A stretch of 64,000 nt of DNA. Origin: Psilocybe azurescens. Its lineage: Eukaryota > Basidiomycota > Agaricomycetes > Agaricales > Agrocybaceae. Location: NCBI GenBank assembly GCA_023853785.1, contig JAJIRX010000590.1, forward strand, positions 372,001-436,000. The letters are read 5' to 3'. Position 1 is the stretch's first letter. Each line of letters starts with the position of its first letter. The notes beneath the pieces are model-generated. The model searched no databases. It was not told the origin of the DNA and saw nothing but the letters and a program-made list of their open reading frames with translations. A program made the translations under genes and the position numbers. Of the stretch, positions 33,790-45,549 are shown piece after piece.

Positions 33790-34608
33790 ATGTTTCCTTC
33801 TTCATCTCTAACTGCCTTCCTCGTCTCTGTGCTCATCGCGCAGGCGGTTGCATTACCCCAATTTGGAAGCGGCAACAACGGCAACACCAACTCTGGCAAT
33901 GGAGGAAGTAACAGCGGCAACGGCGTCGGGGGAACCAACAACGGCAACAACAACGGGCGGTTGTATGGTTATTACCGTCGCGAGCCACAATTTGGAAACG
34001 ACAATAACGGGAACACCAACTCTGGCAATGGAGGAAGCAACAGCGGCAACGGCGTCGGGGGAACCAACAACGGTAACAGCAACGGGCGGTTGTATGGTTA
34101 TTACCGTCGCGAGCCACAATTTGGAAGCGGCAATAACGGGAACACTAACTCTGGAAACGGAGGAAGCTACAGTGGCAACGGCAGCGGCGGCTCCTACAAC
34201 GGCAACAACAACGGTGGTTTGTATTATCGCGAGCCGGAGCCGCAGTTCGGGTATGGCAATAACGGGAACACTAACTCTGGAAACGGAGGAAGCTACAGTG
34301 GCAATGGCAGCGGTGGCTCCTACAACGGCAACAACAACGGCGGTTTCTACTACCGCGAGCCCGAGCCGCAGTTCGGGAGTGGCAATAACGGGAACACTAA
34401 CTCAGGAAACGGCGGCAGCGGCAGCGGCAATGGCTATGGGGGCTCGTACAATGGCAACAACAACGGAGGCCTGTACTACCGCGAACCGGAGCCACAGTTT
34501 GGAGACAACAACAACGGAAACACCAACTCTGGGAACGGAGGCAGCAACAGTGGAAATGGCTCGGGAGGAACCAACAACGGCAACAGCAACGGGGGCTTTT
34601 ACTATTGA
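33790..34608 (+). CDS. Secreted Gly/Asn-rich tandem-repeat protein
   Basis: 272 aa in one exon. A signal peptide (MFPSSSLTAFLVSVLIAQA, cleavage probably near AVA/LPQ) is followed by six units of about 40-45 residues rich in Gly, Asn and Ser (QFG-NNGNTNSGNGGS then a Tyr-rich end). Units 1 and 2 end in YYRREP with a dibasic RR; units 3-5 end in YYREPEP with a single Arg; the last ends FYY at the stop. The repeats contain no Cys. Possible roles: cell-wall or matrix protein, or a Kex2-processed precursor releasing repeated peptides. DNA repeat units have diverged mostly at synonymous sites, suggesting the frame was kept. The ATG at 33739 in the same frame lies inside the 5' UTR intron, so 33790 was chosen. 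Confidence 0.8.
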   Translation: MFPSSSLTAFLVSVLIAQAVALPQFGSGNNGNTNSGNGGSNSGNGVGGTNNGNNNGRLYGYYRREPQFGNDNNGNTNSGNGGSNSGNGVGGTNNGNSNGRLYGYYRREPQFGSGNNGNTNSGNGGSYSGNGSGGSYNGNNNGGLYYREPEPQFGYGNNGNTNSGNGGSYSGNGSGGSYNGNNNGGFYYREPEPQFGSGNNGNTNSGNGGSGSGNGYGGSYNGNNNGGLYYREPEPQFGDNNNGNTNSGNGGSNSGNGSGGTNNGNSNGGFYY

Positions 34609-35150
34609 CATTGTCGGGAGCAGAATTGAATCTGATAGGAGGGCGGGCACGAAATGTCTGTATTGGGACCCGAAAAATGAAGCCGAGAGAATAATAAAAA
34701 CATAGTCGTATTCGATGTTCTCGAATAAAGTTCTTTTCTGACAATTTGATTTAACGCATTCGAAACACTGAAACTCCTTGCGTAACGACTCCCATTTTCG
34801 AAAGGCGCCTTAAAAAGTGATCAGATATCGAATCAACTCCGATTCGGCAGTACTGTTGACATGATTAATGCTCCACTTACGTTCTTCATCGCTACTTGCA
34901 CTGTGTTGGGTTTTGGCGAATAGAATGTAGTACTGCCATGCTCCTGGAATCATTCGTGCGTCTGCTAACATTCTGTCTTGGGTGTGAAGGACGTTTTCAC
35001 GACCTCTGATAATCGAGTTCTTTTCGATGATTACGAATGTCTCTATTTGTCGTCTTTTCATGATACAGCTCGAATGTCCTGGGATTAAGAAAAGATTCCT
35101 AGGGTTTGGGGGTGGTGGACTTGGTTAATTGTTGTTCGCATTTGATGGCG
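34609..35150. repeat. Segmental duplication B, 3' of the repeat gene
   Basis: Counterpart of 24040-24567. It carries no recognisable gene; the right end contains the beginning of a minus-strand F-box remnant. Confidence 0.65.
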
Positions 35151-35294
35151 CTCTCCGAGCAGATGTAGAAGTCGCAGTATTGGATGAAAGGTCTCGGTCA
35201 ATCTTTGAATGTTAAACATTGTTAGTGATGTTAATGAACGTTTAAACATTAAACATTGAACAAGGTTCAAAACTCGAACAATGCTCTGCATCAC
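35085..35294 (-). pseudogene. F-box N-terminal fragment
   Basis: A short minus-strand frame reading LLHLLGERHQMRTTINQVHHP corresponds to the EKMLAERRQIQTEINQTHDP helix just before the F-box in the intact paralogue. The remainder of the F-box is missing to the left, so it is a truncated remnant. In copy A the matching sequence is deleted after about 24567. Confidence 0.55.
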
Positions 35295-36640
35295 TTTTAG
35301 TTTTCAACAACACCACCCACTGCTCAACGACCATCAAAGGTCGTCAACGGCGAAGCTTGTGGCCTATATCTTACACATCAAGACCAGCTATAGCATTTGG
35401 ATTCACGATATCATCGACTTCGTGCCGAACTCTCGAGAATACAACCACTTTAGGACCTATATCATACTATCAACGAACACTATCGATAGCAAACATGGCG
35501 TCTGCATTGGGATAGAAACAACCGGCGTTGAATATCGCTCAATTGGATGTGCAACCCGTCGACGATAGCCCCAATCGATCCCACCTTCTGGTCAGTCGGT
35601 TCTGTCGTGCCTGCTGCTTTTTCTGACCGTTGTATTTCTGTGCAGATGTAAAAGTTAGCTGGATGGATGCGTGATCTTCTGCTGCTCACCGTGTTTTCAG
35701 GGCGTCGACGACGGTCGCCCAAACCGTTCCCGGTGTTCATGCTTTTTTCATCGTGACAAAAGCATGTGCTCGTGCTGAAGGGAGATCTAGGTCTTGGTAC
35801 GAAGCGACTGGATATAGATTGAGTGTACGAGAAGCGGGGGTCTAGGCCGGCCTGAAGATGCGGCAAACGGTGAGCAAAAGGTGCACTATAGTGATGAGAG
35901 TACAACTGACACCATTCACCTGTGTATGTAGTTTCATTTCCCTCCCATTCAGCTTCATCGTCCTCCGTCCTCCAAGTCAATCGTCTGTTCATGGTCGCTG
36001 CCCCTTTGCCGACCGACACGACGCATGATGGAGGAGCTATGGCAGGGCACTTATTGGTGAGTTATACGCGATCCCGACCGTTTGTGGATGTGCCTGACCG
36101 ACATCCACAGGTGTATTGTCTTTCTTGAAGATGCATCCACTCTCTGCGGACTTGGGGACAAATCTTCATTGAAAGATACGACGACTGGCTGGACGCGACG
36201 TGCTATACCTCTTCACAGATGTACATCCTCCCACTTTGCTTCCACCCACCTACGACAATCCCTACCTCAACGAACGCGAAATAAGAGAGTATAGCACAGC
36301 GTAGATGGCCGAAGAACATACCTGACGCCTCATGGCCGTGTTCTCGGTGCTCTCATCTGGTGCCTTGCGTATAAATGAATGCCTTGATGAGATAGAAAGT
36401 TGAGGAGAGAATATTGACCATGATGCCGACTGGAGTGTTTTTAGAGGGCTGAGTAGCGACATTTGAAGGGGAGGAAGGGTACAAGTGGCGACATTTTGAG
36501 AAGATGGTCGCTTCCAAAAAGAGCGCGGTAGTCAGAGCAAATGAGATCGAGCGACTACCACGGTCACACGTGACATCACCTCATCCGAACCAAGAATCCA
36601 GATTCAATTAATATCCGAGTCAGAACCCGAGACCCCGCTT
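35295..36640. other. Insertion-like stretch in block B, no gene recognised
   Basis: About 1.3 kb present in block B but absent at the matching junction in block A (24567). Positions 35280-35500 resemble the F-box upstream segment at 18343-18540. I see no reliable coding pattern in the remainder. Confidence 0.45.
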
Positions 36641-36649
36641 TACGAATCT

Positions 36650-37590
36650 CGCAACCTCGACATCCAAATAGCATGATCGACAACGAGGAGCTGCTCACGC
36701 TTCTATGGGAGCTTCAGGCCCTCGAGTTATTGTCAATAGAACATTTGTTCGCGCACCTTGAAGCCTTATTGATCACCCTCGCACACATGGTCACCATCCC
36801 AGGGTGAACCAGCTTCGCAGCCAGAGTTTCTTCCAAAACTCGGAATTCTCGTTTATTCGGAAGACCAAAGAAACCGCAATGATATCACTCCGTGGAAGAT
36901 TCTACCCGATATTATTGGCCCACTCTCTGAATACAGGTGAGCATTAAAGGGCATATGGATCGAGCCGAGCAAAAGGGAACCTGCTTGTGGAACCAAAATC
37001 TTGAAATATAAAGACATCAGTAAGAATATTTTTCAACGACTTAAAGACGTTATCGACACCGGTTATTAATTGAGAGTACCATTCGAGATCTTTAGTGAAA
37101 ATCTCCAAACACTTTTGCGGGAGAAGGAAAATAGAGCAGAATTCCGATCAAGTGATAGTGATGAGGGGCTAATATACGAAGAAAGTGTGCTTTATGTGTC
37201 AATTATCACCATCTATATCGCAATACTGTGTATACATTCTTTTCAGGATTGCAGGAATGTACAAGACTAAAGTATAAGAAATATTAAATTTTACTTCGAA
37301 TCCATTACAGACAAGATACATAGATTATCCTCAGATGAACTGTGTTCTTTGCCAAAATCACGACGATTCTAGTGTAGAAAGTGTATTCAAAGTTTTTGGA
37401 ACACACATCTAGTCGGATCGATGACTATGCGTACCTTGTGCACCGCGTATATGTTGGTGATGCAAGGCTGAAAACAAAAACTGAAAGTAACGACAACAGT
37501 ATGAATAGCTCGATCTCTTTGATTTATCAATGCTTAATGCTCAATTCAATATCATTCGCGAGGTATTGCGACATGTCACCAGGAATTTAA
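36650..37590 (+). pseudogene. Decayed F-box 3' end, copy B
   Basis: Counterpart of 24600-25480, with the same interrupted plus-strand frames and the same C-terminal block (PFEIFSENLQTLLREKENRAEF at 37079-37144). It lies convergent to the frameshifted F-box gene at 37624-39392. Confidence 0.65.
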
Positions 37591-37623
37591 ATTGAATAAC
37601 GTAGGGAAGGAAGGCGAACTCCA

Positions 37624-39392
37624 TTACCACTCTCCGGAGTCAAACTTTGAGCTACCCCATATCGAAGATAGCAGCTGTCTGTGCAACGGGGTAATTAATT
37701 GTTTTCTGCCGATATCTTCCCACGGCAACAGTAAAGTGACCCCTGCTGCCCGAATGTCCATCAGATGCTTGATCACTGCTTTGTCGATTGCCGTGCGTTT
37801 GGGACCCCCGCCTGTACGAATCCTGAAAACAGAGAGCGGCCGACTTTGTCCTGGAAGAGGCCCAAAGATATCGGGTATGAGGTCCCAGGGAATCTCGTAA
37901 TCCCAGTGAATCTCAGGACGCCAGGGAATCTCGTGATTCCCTTGTATGAAATATGAGAAGGATCGCATATTTGGGAGGAGTTGTTGCTGCTGGGAACCTA
38001 TATCGTCATCATCCAAGATGGGTGAAGTGTGGACAAGTTGGCTGAAAAAATTTCGATGATCCTGACCTTTACGCATCTGTGAATGCAAAACGAATTCTTC
38101 AACAGAAGGCAGAGATCGTAGCAGCGGGATCAATTCCGCTATATCATACCTGCCGTGGTGGATGTAAAAGGATTTTAGTATGCATGATGATCGCTCCAGA
38201 AAAAAAGCTAGGGTATCACATGGGAGCGTGGTCCATTCGCTCTGTAGTGTAATCGCGAGGCTGCTTAATGCGGGCAGAGTAAGTTTGTCAAAGATCAAGG
38301 CAGTGCGATCTTCGTCGACGGATCCAACACTCAGAAATTCGATAGTTGCGTGTTGCACGGGAGGATGCAGTGTGTGGTCGGTAGAGCCTCGGTCGACATA
38401 GCGAAAATCGCAACGTTTCAATCTGGGGGTGTGTTTTAGAACCTCGAGGCACTCCAGCACAGTGAATGATTTCGCCAACAAATCAGTGAGGTTACTCCAG
38501 TCGATATCCACAGAAATCAACGAAAGCGAGATGTTATCGATGGAAATGACTTGTGGCTGAGGCTGCCTTGCAGCAATACTGAATAGTACCTTATCGGGGG
38601 ATAGTAGTTGAGGCCTGTTGGCGCTAGGAACAAGCAGCGTAACAATGGGGTGCCTCTCGAGTCTCCGGTAAAACGCTGCAGGAGACTGATTGGGCAGACA
38701 AGTGCCAAATCTCGCAAGAGATCCGAATGGTTATTGAGAGTGTCGATGAAAGGCCCAAAATTCTTTTCAAAATTTTGCCGAATGAGGATATTCATCTCAT
38801 GTTCTTCATACTCTGTTGCATCATGGCATGCGTAATAGGCCGGGGTGCCACACAGCTGTACGGAGAGAGGTAGTTGTCCTGTTCTTGATATCCATTGCCG
38901 AAAGATGTCCAGCTTGGATTCATTAATCGTGGACAGTCCAGTAGAATTATCTTGGACGGCCACATATGCATAGACTGATGTCCAGAGATGTGGAGTAGCC
39001 CATGCAAGCTCTCGCCAAGCTTTACATACAGCACCCAAATCCAACGGGGCCATGATTTCGCGCTTGCTCAGCTGGCTATGTTTTTCCGTGGCCCATATAT
39101 TCGGGATGATGGCGAAATTGAAAATGAGTGAAGCGATCTCTGGTGGCAGTCGACGTAGGATTGGGTCGTGCGTTTGGTTGATTTCTGTTTGGATTTGACG
39201 GCGCTCCGCTAGCATCCTCTCCAGACTGGCTATCGTCTCGGCTATTTTGGCTTCCAGCTGCATGAATTGGGTACATGGGAGACAAGGCGTTCCTTCAACC
39301 ATATCACATCTACTATAGGCTTTGTCCTGGAGATCGACTTGATTCTGACACACTGCACATCCTGCATTTTCACTATTATTGTTGAACTTCAT
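37624..39392 (-). pseudogene. F-box protein, one-base frameshift in the middle
   Basis: Starts at 39392 (MKFNNNSENAGC). The Cys module, helix and F-box (HDPILRRLPPEIASLIFNF, LDLGAVCKAWRELAWATPHLW) are as in its paralogues. The frame breaks near 38600: copy A has GGGGGAATAG where this copy has GGGGGATAG. The second half reads on in the next frame from VDIDWSNLTDLLAKSF to SSKFDSGEW. Near 37881-37945 the copy also has a 36-base in-frame gain giving three successive EI(P/H)W motifs where the paralogues have one. Either a recent pseudogene or two adjacent frames created by a sequencing error. Confidence 0.8.
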
Positions 39393-39489
39393 TTACATAT
39401 GGTTGATCGTGGATATTAGGAGACGCTAGAGGTCAAACGCTGACTGGTAAAGGTGGAAGGAGGTTGAAAGAAGTTGAACGATAAGCCGT

Positions 39490-41000
39490 AGGCTCGTCCC
39501 CATCCGAGCTTCGCGACACGTGCTGTCACTAAAGTGCACGTGGTTTGTGAGAGTGAACTCGACAACTCGCGTAGCCGGCTGCTGTGGAAGAGATTAATCT
39601 TTCCTGGGGGAGGACTATGGTTGTCGAAGCGGATTAATGATCAGGATATTCGATGGCGCGGAAGGCTCGGTCACGGTGTGGCTCAAAGGGTGCGGGCACA
39701 GTTTTTATCAGAGTAAAGTGGGGGTCAATTCACTAGGGATTCCACTCTACATTTTGTCTGTATATACGAGTCCAAGCGCACACGTTCTCTTACGCTGCCG
39801 GATGCCCTTCCAAGTGCCAATTTGTAAACTAATGTCCGTTTCAAACGTTTTAAAAAGAAAAAAGCTCAGATCGAGCAGATGAAGGATGAAGCGCGGGCGT
39901 GCTGATGGCTTTCAGGAGTGCAGATGCACACATATGGCTCTGCCTTGCTCAAGGGCATTCCCCATTGTAGCCCCTCAACTATGTTGTGGCATTGCTCCTC
40001 CTGCAGGGGATTGACACAGCGGTGTCCGTCCTTGTCCACTCGACTGACAGGTACATAGTAAAAGAAAATAAAGAGGTCAAACTGCAAGAAATGGAAAAGA
40101 TAATGGAAATTGAAATAAAATCGGTAATGAAACTTGCCATGATCCTGTTCTACTGTTCGTGATCGGACTGTGTTATGCAGCTGACGTGCATTGGCAGGGG
40201 TATGTTGGTGGGGCGAACGTTGTTGAGCGTTCATGCGAGTGATTTGAGAAATGTGCAATGCAGCGATAATGACGGGCGTGGATGCCGAGTCATGGGAATT
40301 CCGACTTAGCTCGGTTCTACGAGCACGTTGTCAATCTCCTCCACAGTGCCCCCCTTAAGATGTTGGCCCAACATCCACAAGGATGATATGGAAGATATCT
40401 AAAGGGAGATTGTCGTCATAGCACGCATTGAAATTAAAGAGAAGAAAAAGAAAAAGCACAAGATAAAGGAAAAGGAAAATGATGTGATAAGAAATGAATG
40501 ATTTAAGTACTCAACTGCTGTCGCTTCCAACGAAGCCCAAAGGGAACCACCGCGATGAGTGTGATGCCTGCTCCCCAATGCATGTGTCGTGCACCGCCAT
40601 ATTGAACATCCGCTTGGACCACTCAGCGTAGTCCTCAAATGCAGGGCCGTCACAAATCGGGCCTCCATAGTGCATGTTGTGTACCAAATGGGGGTTCTCA
40701 ATTTTTGCAAGCATTCCGGGCAAATACAGGATAGTCAAGGGTCGACCAGCCATCGGCAAGGGAGCCACACTCAATTTTTCATGGGAAGCGCTGCGGCGCC
40801 ACGTAGTGATAGTGGTTGGGATTGGGATGTCGAGCGCGTTGCATGGTGGATGGTGATCGCAGTGCTTCGATGCACAGATTTTCGTAGTTACATCAGGAAA
40901 GCAAGAGAAATCCTATTTAGCATTATGACGTTCACAAGCCTGTCGCAACATTATAACACACAGACATCAGCTCATAACCATATATATGTGACATGTAATA
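39490..41000. other. Repeat-rich stretch, no gene supported
   Basis: Beyond 39490 the similarity to the other F-box upstream regions ends abruptly. Frames here (for example 40511-40774 minus, with LYLPGMLAKIENPHLVHNMH) look protein-like but match nothing I recognise. GTTGGCCCAAC near 40363 is a perfect short palindrome. It may belong to the 3' side of the neighbouring retroelement. Confidence 0.35.
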
Positions 41001-41004
41001 TTCT

Positions 41005-41162
41005 TTTGTAATGTAAAGTAAATATAATATGATAAGCACATTATAACTAGATTGCAAGGCCATGTAAGAGATTAGATGGTTTACAGATTGGGTACAATGA
41101 TGTTTCTGCAATGTAAAGCAAATATAATATGGCAAGGACAATGTAACTAGATTGTGCAGTGG
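41005..41162. repeat. Imperfect 55 bp direct repeat, AT-rich
   Basis: Two copies (about 41005-41061 and 41103-41160) share GTAATGTAAAGTAAATATAA-like and TAACTAGATTG sequence with scattered differences. No coding content. Confidence 0.65.
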
Positions 41163-41469
41163 CTACCAGGTTCACCAAAAATTATATTATAATATGATTG
41201 ACCCTCTGCAATTATACATAAAATGAATTTTACCAAAAAGTTACCTATTTTGGATGGTGTCACAGAGTGCACATGACATTGGTCAATTATGGAAGTTGTC
41301 AGCTCACGGGGTTGATCATGTGCTCACCCTGTCGACTGAACAAAATGCAATATTCAGTTGATGTCCCTGTAGTGTTCACACTGAGTGTAAATGAAATGGG
41401 CTTGCATGGGTTTTGGCGGTGTGTGCCGTTGCTGTTCATTCCAAAATGGCAGTCTACTTCTGAGGGCAG

Positions 41470-41645
41470 TGGGACCGGGGGACTTATTGAAACTGAGGGT
41501 TCTTGGGGCGCTGGGGACTTATTGAAACTGAGGGTTCTTGGGCTCTGGGGGCTTATTGAGATTGGGGGTTCTTGGGCTCTGGGGGTTTATGGGATTTACG
41601 GGATTTGAGGGAACTGGGGGTTTATGAGATTTAAGGGTTCTTGAG
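41470..41645. repeat. G-rich minisatellite, about 30 bp units
   Basis: Four to five imperfect copies built around GGGGACTTATTGAAACTGAG and GGGTTCTTGGG. Units shorten and diverge towards 41640. The strand read here is strongly G-rich with regularly spaced G runs. Confidence 0.75.
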
Positions 41646-41876
41646 CGTCAGGGGTTGGATTCAAGTCAAGTCAGGTGGGCTCCATGCTCAGCATTGTCCC
41701 TGCATGACTATTATGAACTCGCAATATTGCTTTTGAAATATTCTATTAATAACTCATAATATTATGACAAACTCATAATATCACTTTTCAAATATTTTTT
41801 GGACCTAGCAATGTCTTTCTATAAATTGCATTGTGAGCTGGCCTATAATATGATGATCAGATTATGGCACAGATGA

Positions 41877-43909
41877 TCATCTACAAGGGATTTTGGAGTT
41901 CATAATGTCTGATGTGATTCTCTCTAATTTCCTGATGTATGGATGTTGTAGTATAGGCGGATGTCCGTGACTGTCTTCAAAATCTGATCCTGCGATCTGA
42001 AAAAGAATAATTTCAACTGGTGAGCTGATACATGCCCTCGCATGACCATTCCGTTCAACTCCCGCGAACGTGAACGAGTTGTTCTCTCGCTTCTCGTGAA
42101 TGATATATGGCCCAGACCACCGCCAATGGTCTTTCTTTCCAAATTGATTATCCAACCACGTCTCGTGTCGCAACACCCACATCCCCACGTCGAAGCCATA
42201 AAAGGAAAAGTTACGTCCATACCATTCATTGAAATTATCGATAGTGCACTGCCTCAAGAACTGTACATCCTGATATGCCTCTTCCACGTCTTCGTTGCAC
42301 CTAGCAATCTGACGTGCTCGCATGGCAATGAGATCCACTGTCGTATGTACTGTATTCCAGTCCAACGTCTGCCATGTACTGTCCTCAATGTCAAACGCTA
42401 GCACTGGATGAATGCCATAAACCATGTAGTATGGAGGATATCCCGTAACTCGATTAGTTGTTACACAGATTGCAAACAAGATAGCATCCATGTAAAGTGG
42501 CCATTTGGATTTATCTGTGTGGCAAACTTTCATGAGGCCATGCACCAGTGTTGGGTGTGCGCGCTCCGAAACACTGTTCCCTTGAGGATGGTATGTGCTT
42601 GAAATGATAATCACAATGCCGTATTGGCGATAAACCTCCTCCCGCCATGCCTTTGAACTCGGCCCCGCCATCGATTGTGAAGAATGGGATGCACAAGAAA
42701 CGACACACCAATCGATATACAAATTTGGCAATTGACGCCGCATTTGCCTTGGCGGATAGCTTCAGCTTCATCCCATTTTGACGCAGTACATGTTGCCTGT
42801 ACAATGTAATTCTTCCCACCTGTACCCGGGGGCATATGTATGCAATCCAGATGCCAGTGTCGCAGGATTGTCGACATCCAAGAAGGGTTGTACGGAATGA
42901 TAGGCTTTGCTCTTGACTCTAGCTGACAAGGTAAGCACGAACAAACAAGGTAAGCAGGAACAAACAAAGTACACACAATCGTTGTACATGTTAGGCCAGT
43001 ACACACACTGCACGAGTTTGTGATACGTCAGATTGTGCCCTCGATGCCCGCATTTGTCATGGACCTGTACAAGCAGGGCTTGTCTTCGTTCGACATCTTC
43101 TATGACCAGACGTGGGCGGAATCTGCAATTTAGCAGGGCGGCCGCAGCCAGAGTTTGTCTTCCACGAAAAAGAAATGGTTAGTGTGCCTCATGAACTTTG
43201 CTTGCTCCTTGTAGTCCATCAGACATACATCAGGAAGTGTGCTGTCCTTGTAGAATAGGGCGCTTAACTTGTCCCATATCTCTTCAAAATCCTTGTCAAG
43301 TGTACCAAACTTATGGCCAACACATGCTATGGCTTCGTGTGTCTCTGGCACCACTATGAGCTCATAGTTTCCCGATGGTCCACTTGATCCGCCGCCCCAC
43401 AGTGCATGGCCAAACCCGGAGTCAATTATAGGGGGAGGAGGCGCACCTTCAGTCAATTTTCCCATGAAAGAATAGTGATAGGACATGATGGGCATAGTAA
43501 CCCACTCCCCACCCATCAACACCTCTTCGGACCTCTCTCTGGCGGTGTTGCGATGAAAGAATTCCTGTCCGATGTATGTCATGTTGTCTGTTGTCTTCAA
43601 CAGAGAATAATCCAAGAGGTCATTGCACGTCCAATCGTTGGGGTCAAAATTCTGCGGCTTGATTGGACCAGCTGGATGCTGGGCTCCTTCATTTGCTATG
43701 CTGTCGACCAACACGCCAAATGTAGCTTCTTTGGCAATAGGGGGACGCAGCTTGACTCTCATGTTACCTTGTATGAGCAGATGGAATGGGCCTTTAAGGA
43801 CCCGGTGGTAGGGTGCAGAGGACACCATATGAAACGCCGGATCGCAAGACACAAATATCACGGAGAAGAATTTTAACTTTGGGGGCAGAAAGAATGTACG
43901 ATGCACCAC
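41877..43909 (-). pseudogene. Gypsy integrase region (zinc finger, core, C-terminus)
   Basis: Fragments in three frames. Around 43100-42960 the H2C2 zinc-finger pattern survives (GHRGHNLTYHKLVQCVYWPN). The core is marked by HWHLDCIHMPPG (first Asp), a second-Asp region reading DGGAEFKG and the third-acid region with PQGNSVSERAH. The C-terminal part (VLRHETWLDNQFGKKDHWRW, GPYIIHEKRENNSF) is the usual post-core domain of this group. 43909-43130 is a linker-like frame before the zinc finger. Frame shifts between parts rule out a working enzyme. Confidence 0.75.
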
Positions 43910-44253
43910 TGTCTGTTTTTACCCCATGGCGGTACAACACTGTTCCGACGAACCAATCTAGGTATGTATCGGTATTCTCATCCCTCGTCCGAGTCATTGC
44001 CCAACCGAGGTCGTCTAGACAGCCCATCAGGGGCTTGGTGTTTCTCTGCCGGGACGTGGGCGCATCTCAAAATCAAAAAGTGATAAGTACATTATCCACC
44101 TAGTCATAGGAGAGTTAGGCAGATCGGGCATCACTATCATTTCACAGAGGAACTTAGCATCATGTTCTAAACAAAATCTGACCCCCATATCTGATGCCGG
44201 AGGTTCCTGAATGCTCAAAACACCCCATACAGCTCTGCTTTAGGCTGTGAGTA

Positions 44254-45549
44254 TCACCATTTGTGGTCATTGTAGGTGCAAAATCCATATATGGCGGGCT
44301 TGCACTGATTGTCAAGATGCTGGTATACCACCCAGCTGGCACCATTAAGCACCGCTGCGTCCACCGCCACAGTGATCAACCCTTCATCGGATGATCGAGG
44401 CAGTTGTGACATGGCCTTGGCCTTCTCATAGTCGATGCACACAAGTACTGGTGCAGAAGTGACTGCCGCTTTGAGTAGGTCCATCGCGTCTTGCACTGCC
44501 TGCGTGAACAGAAACTCAGAATCAGATGATTTTAGAAGGATTGTTAGAGGCTTAGCAAGCAACGCGAATCCTTTAATCCATTTCCTGCTGCATCCCGCCA
44601 CTCCCAAGAATCCGCAAACTTGTGAAACATTCTCGCATGGCGGCCACCTTGTAATCTTTGTTATCAATCCTTGTTCGAGATGCCAGCCATCAAGGGATAC
44701 TACAGTCCCCACAATTCGCAGTTTGGGCGTTGCCAATGTAGTCTTGAGCCCCGACGCCATAATTCCCACAGCAACAAACCGTGCCAGTATTCTATCCAAG
44801 TTAGTTGCATATTCATATACAAAACGACACACCTCTGGATTATCTGGCATGGAAGCATTGCCATACGTGGTTGAGGGACCCATAATGCCTGCATTGTCCA
44901 TAAATACTTTGGCTATCACATCTTTGTTGTCTTGGAGAGCATGATTGATGCATCGCTGAAACTCAGCACCAGCATTTGTTGCCCCCATAGGTAATGTTGC
45001 TTGCTGTTTGGGGCCACAGATTGAATGAAAAGCAGTCAAAGGATGCGATGACTTAGCAAGGATGCATGCGTCATAGCCTGCGAATAAATCCACTGATCCG
45101 TAGATTGCTTTCCCTATAAATGCCTCTGCGAATTCTTCGATGGATGGCAGCAGTGCCACATCTCTGATGGTGATGGAATTTAGTTCTTGGAGATCCAAAA
45201 CCAGACGCACTTTATTCATCTTCTTTGCAACGGCAAAGAGGGCTGACCGATAGCTAGATGTTATTGGTTCGAATTGTCCTGCCTTCTCCTGCTCCAGGAT
45301 CTCCTCGCGGATTACATTTTTGAGAGCTTTTGGTGCTCGTATCGGCGGTTGCTGCCACAGTACATGTTCTATGGTCAGGACCTCATAGTCAGGATAAAAT
45401 TTTTGAGAGAAGGTCCCCTTTTCTGCGAAAGTGAATGCAAAGGCAGCTTCGTTTTCCTGTACAATGTATGCCAGCAAATCAATTTCTGTACTAGTCAGAA
45501 ATCCTTCTGGAATCATATCAATTAACAGGTTAAAACGCTCAGCTGTCAT
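44254..45549 (-). pseudogene. Gypsy reverse transcriptase
   Basis: 431 codons covering RT fingers to connection: VLDLQELNSITIRDVALLPS, YGSVDLFAGYDA with the first catalytic Asp, LPMGATNAGAEFQRCINH, the catalytic box as KVFMDNAGI, and FLGVAGCSRKWIKGFALLAKPLT. The second Asp of the usual (Y/F)xDD box is Asn here, which should abolish polymerisation. RNase H begins near AVDAAVLNGASWVVY and is then broken by frameshifts after 44254. Confidence 0.85.

Noticed and set aside
33848..34705. 285-codon Thr/Ala-rich frame overlapping the Gly/Asn-rich gene
   Set aside because: A shadow frame of the repeat-encoding gene; no signal peptide or family pattern, whereas the chosen frame has both signal peptide and organised repeats.
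40511..40774. 87-codon minus-strand frame as a gene
   Set aside because: Protein-like composition but no family pattern, no splice context and location within repeat debris.
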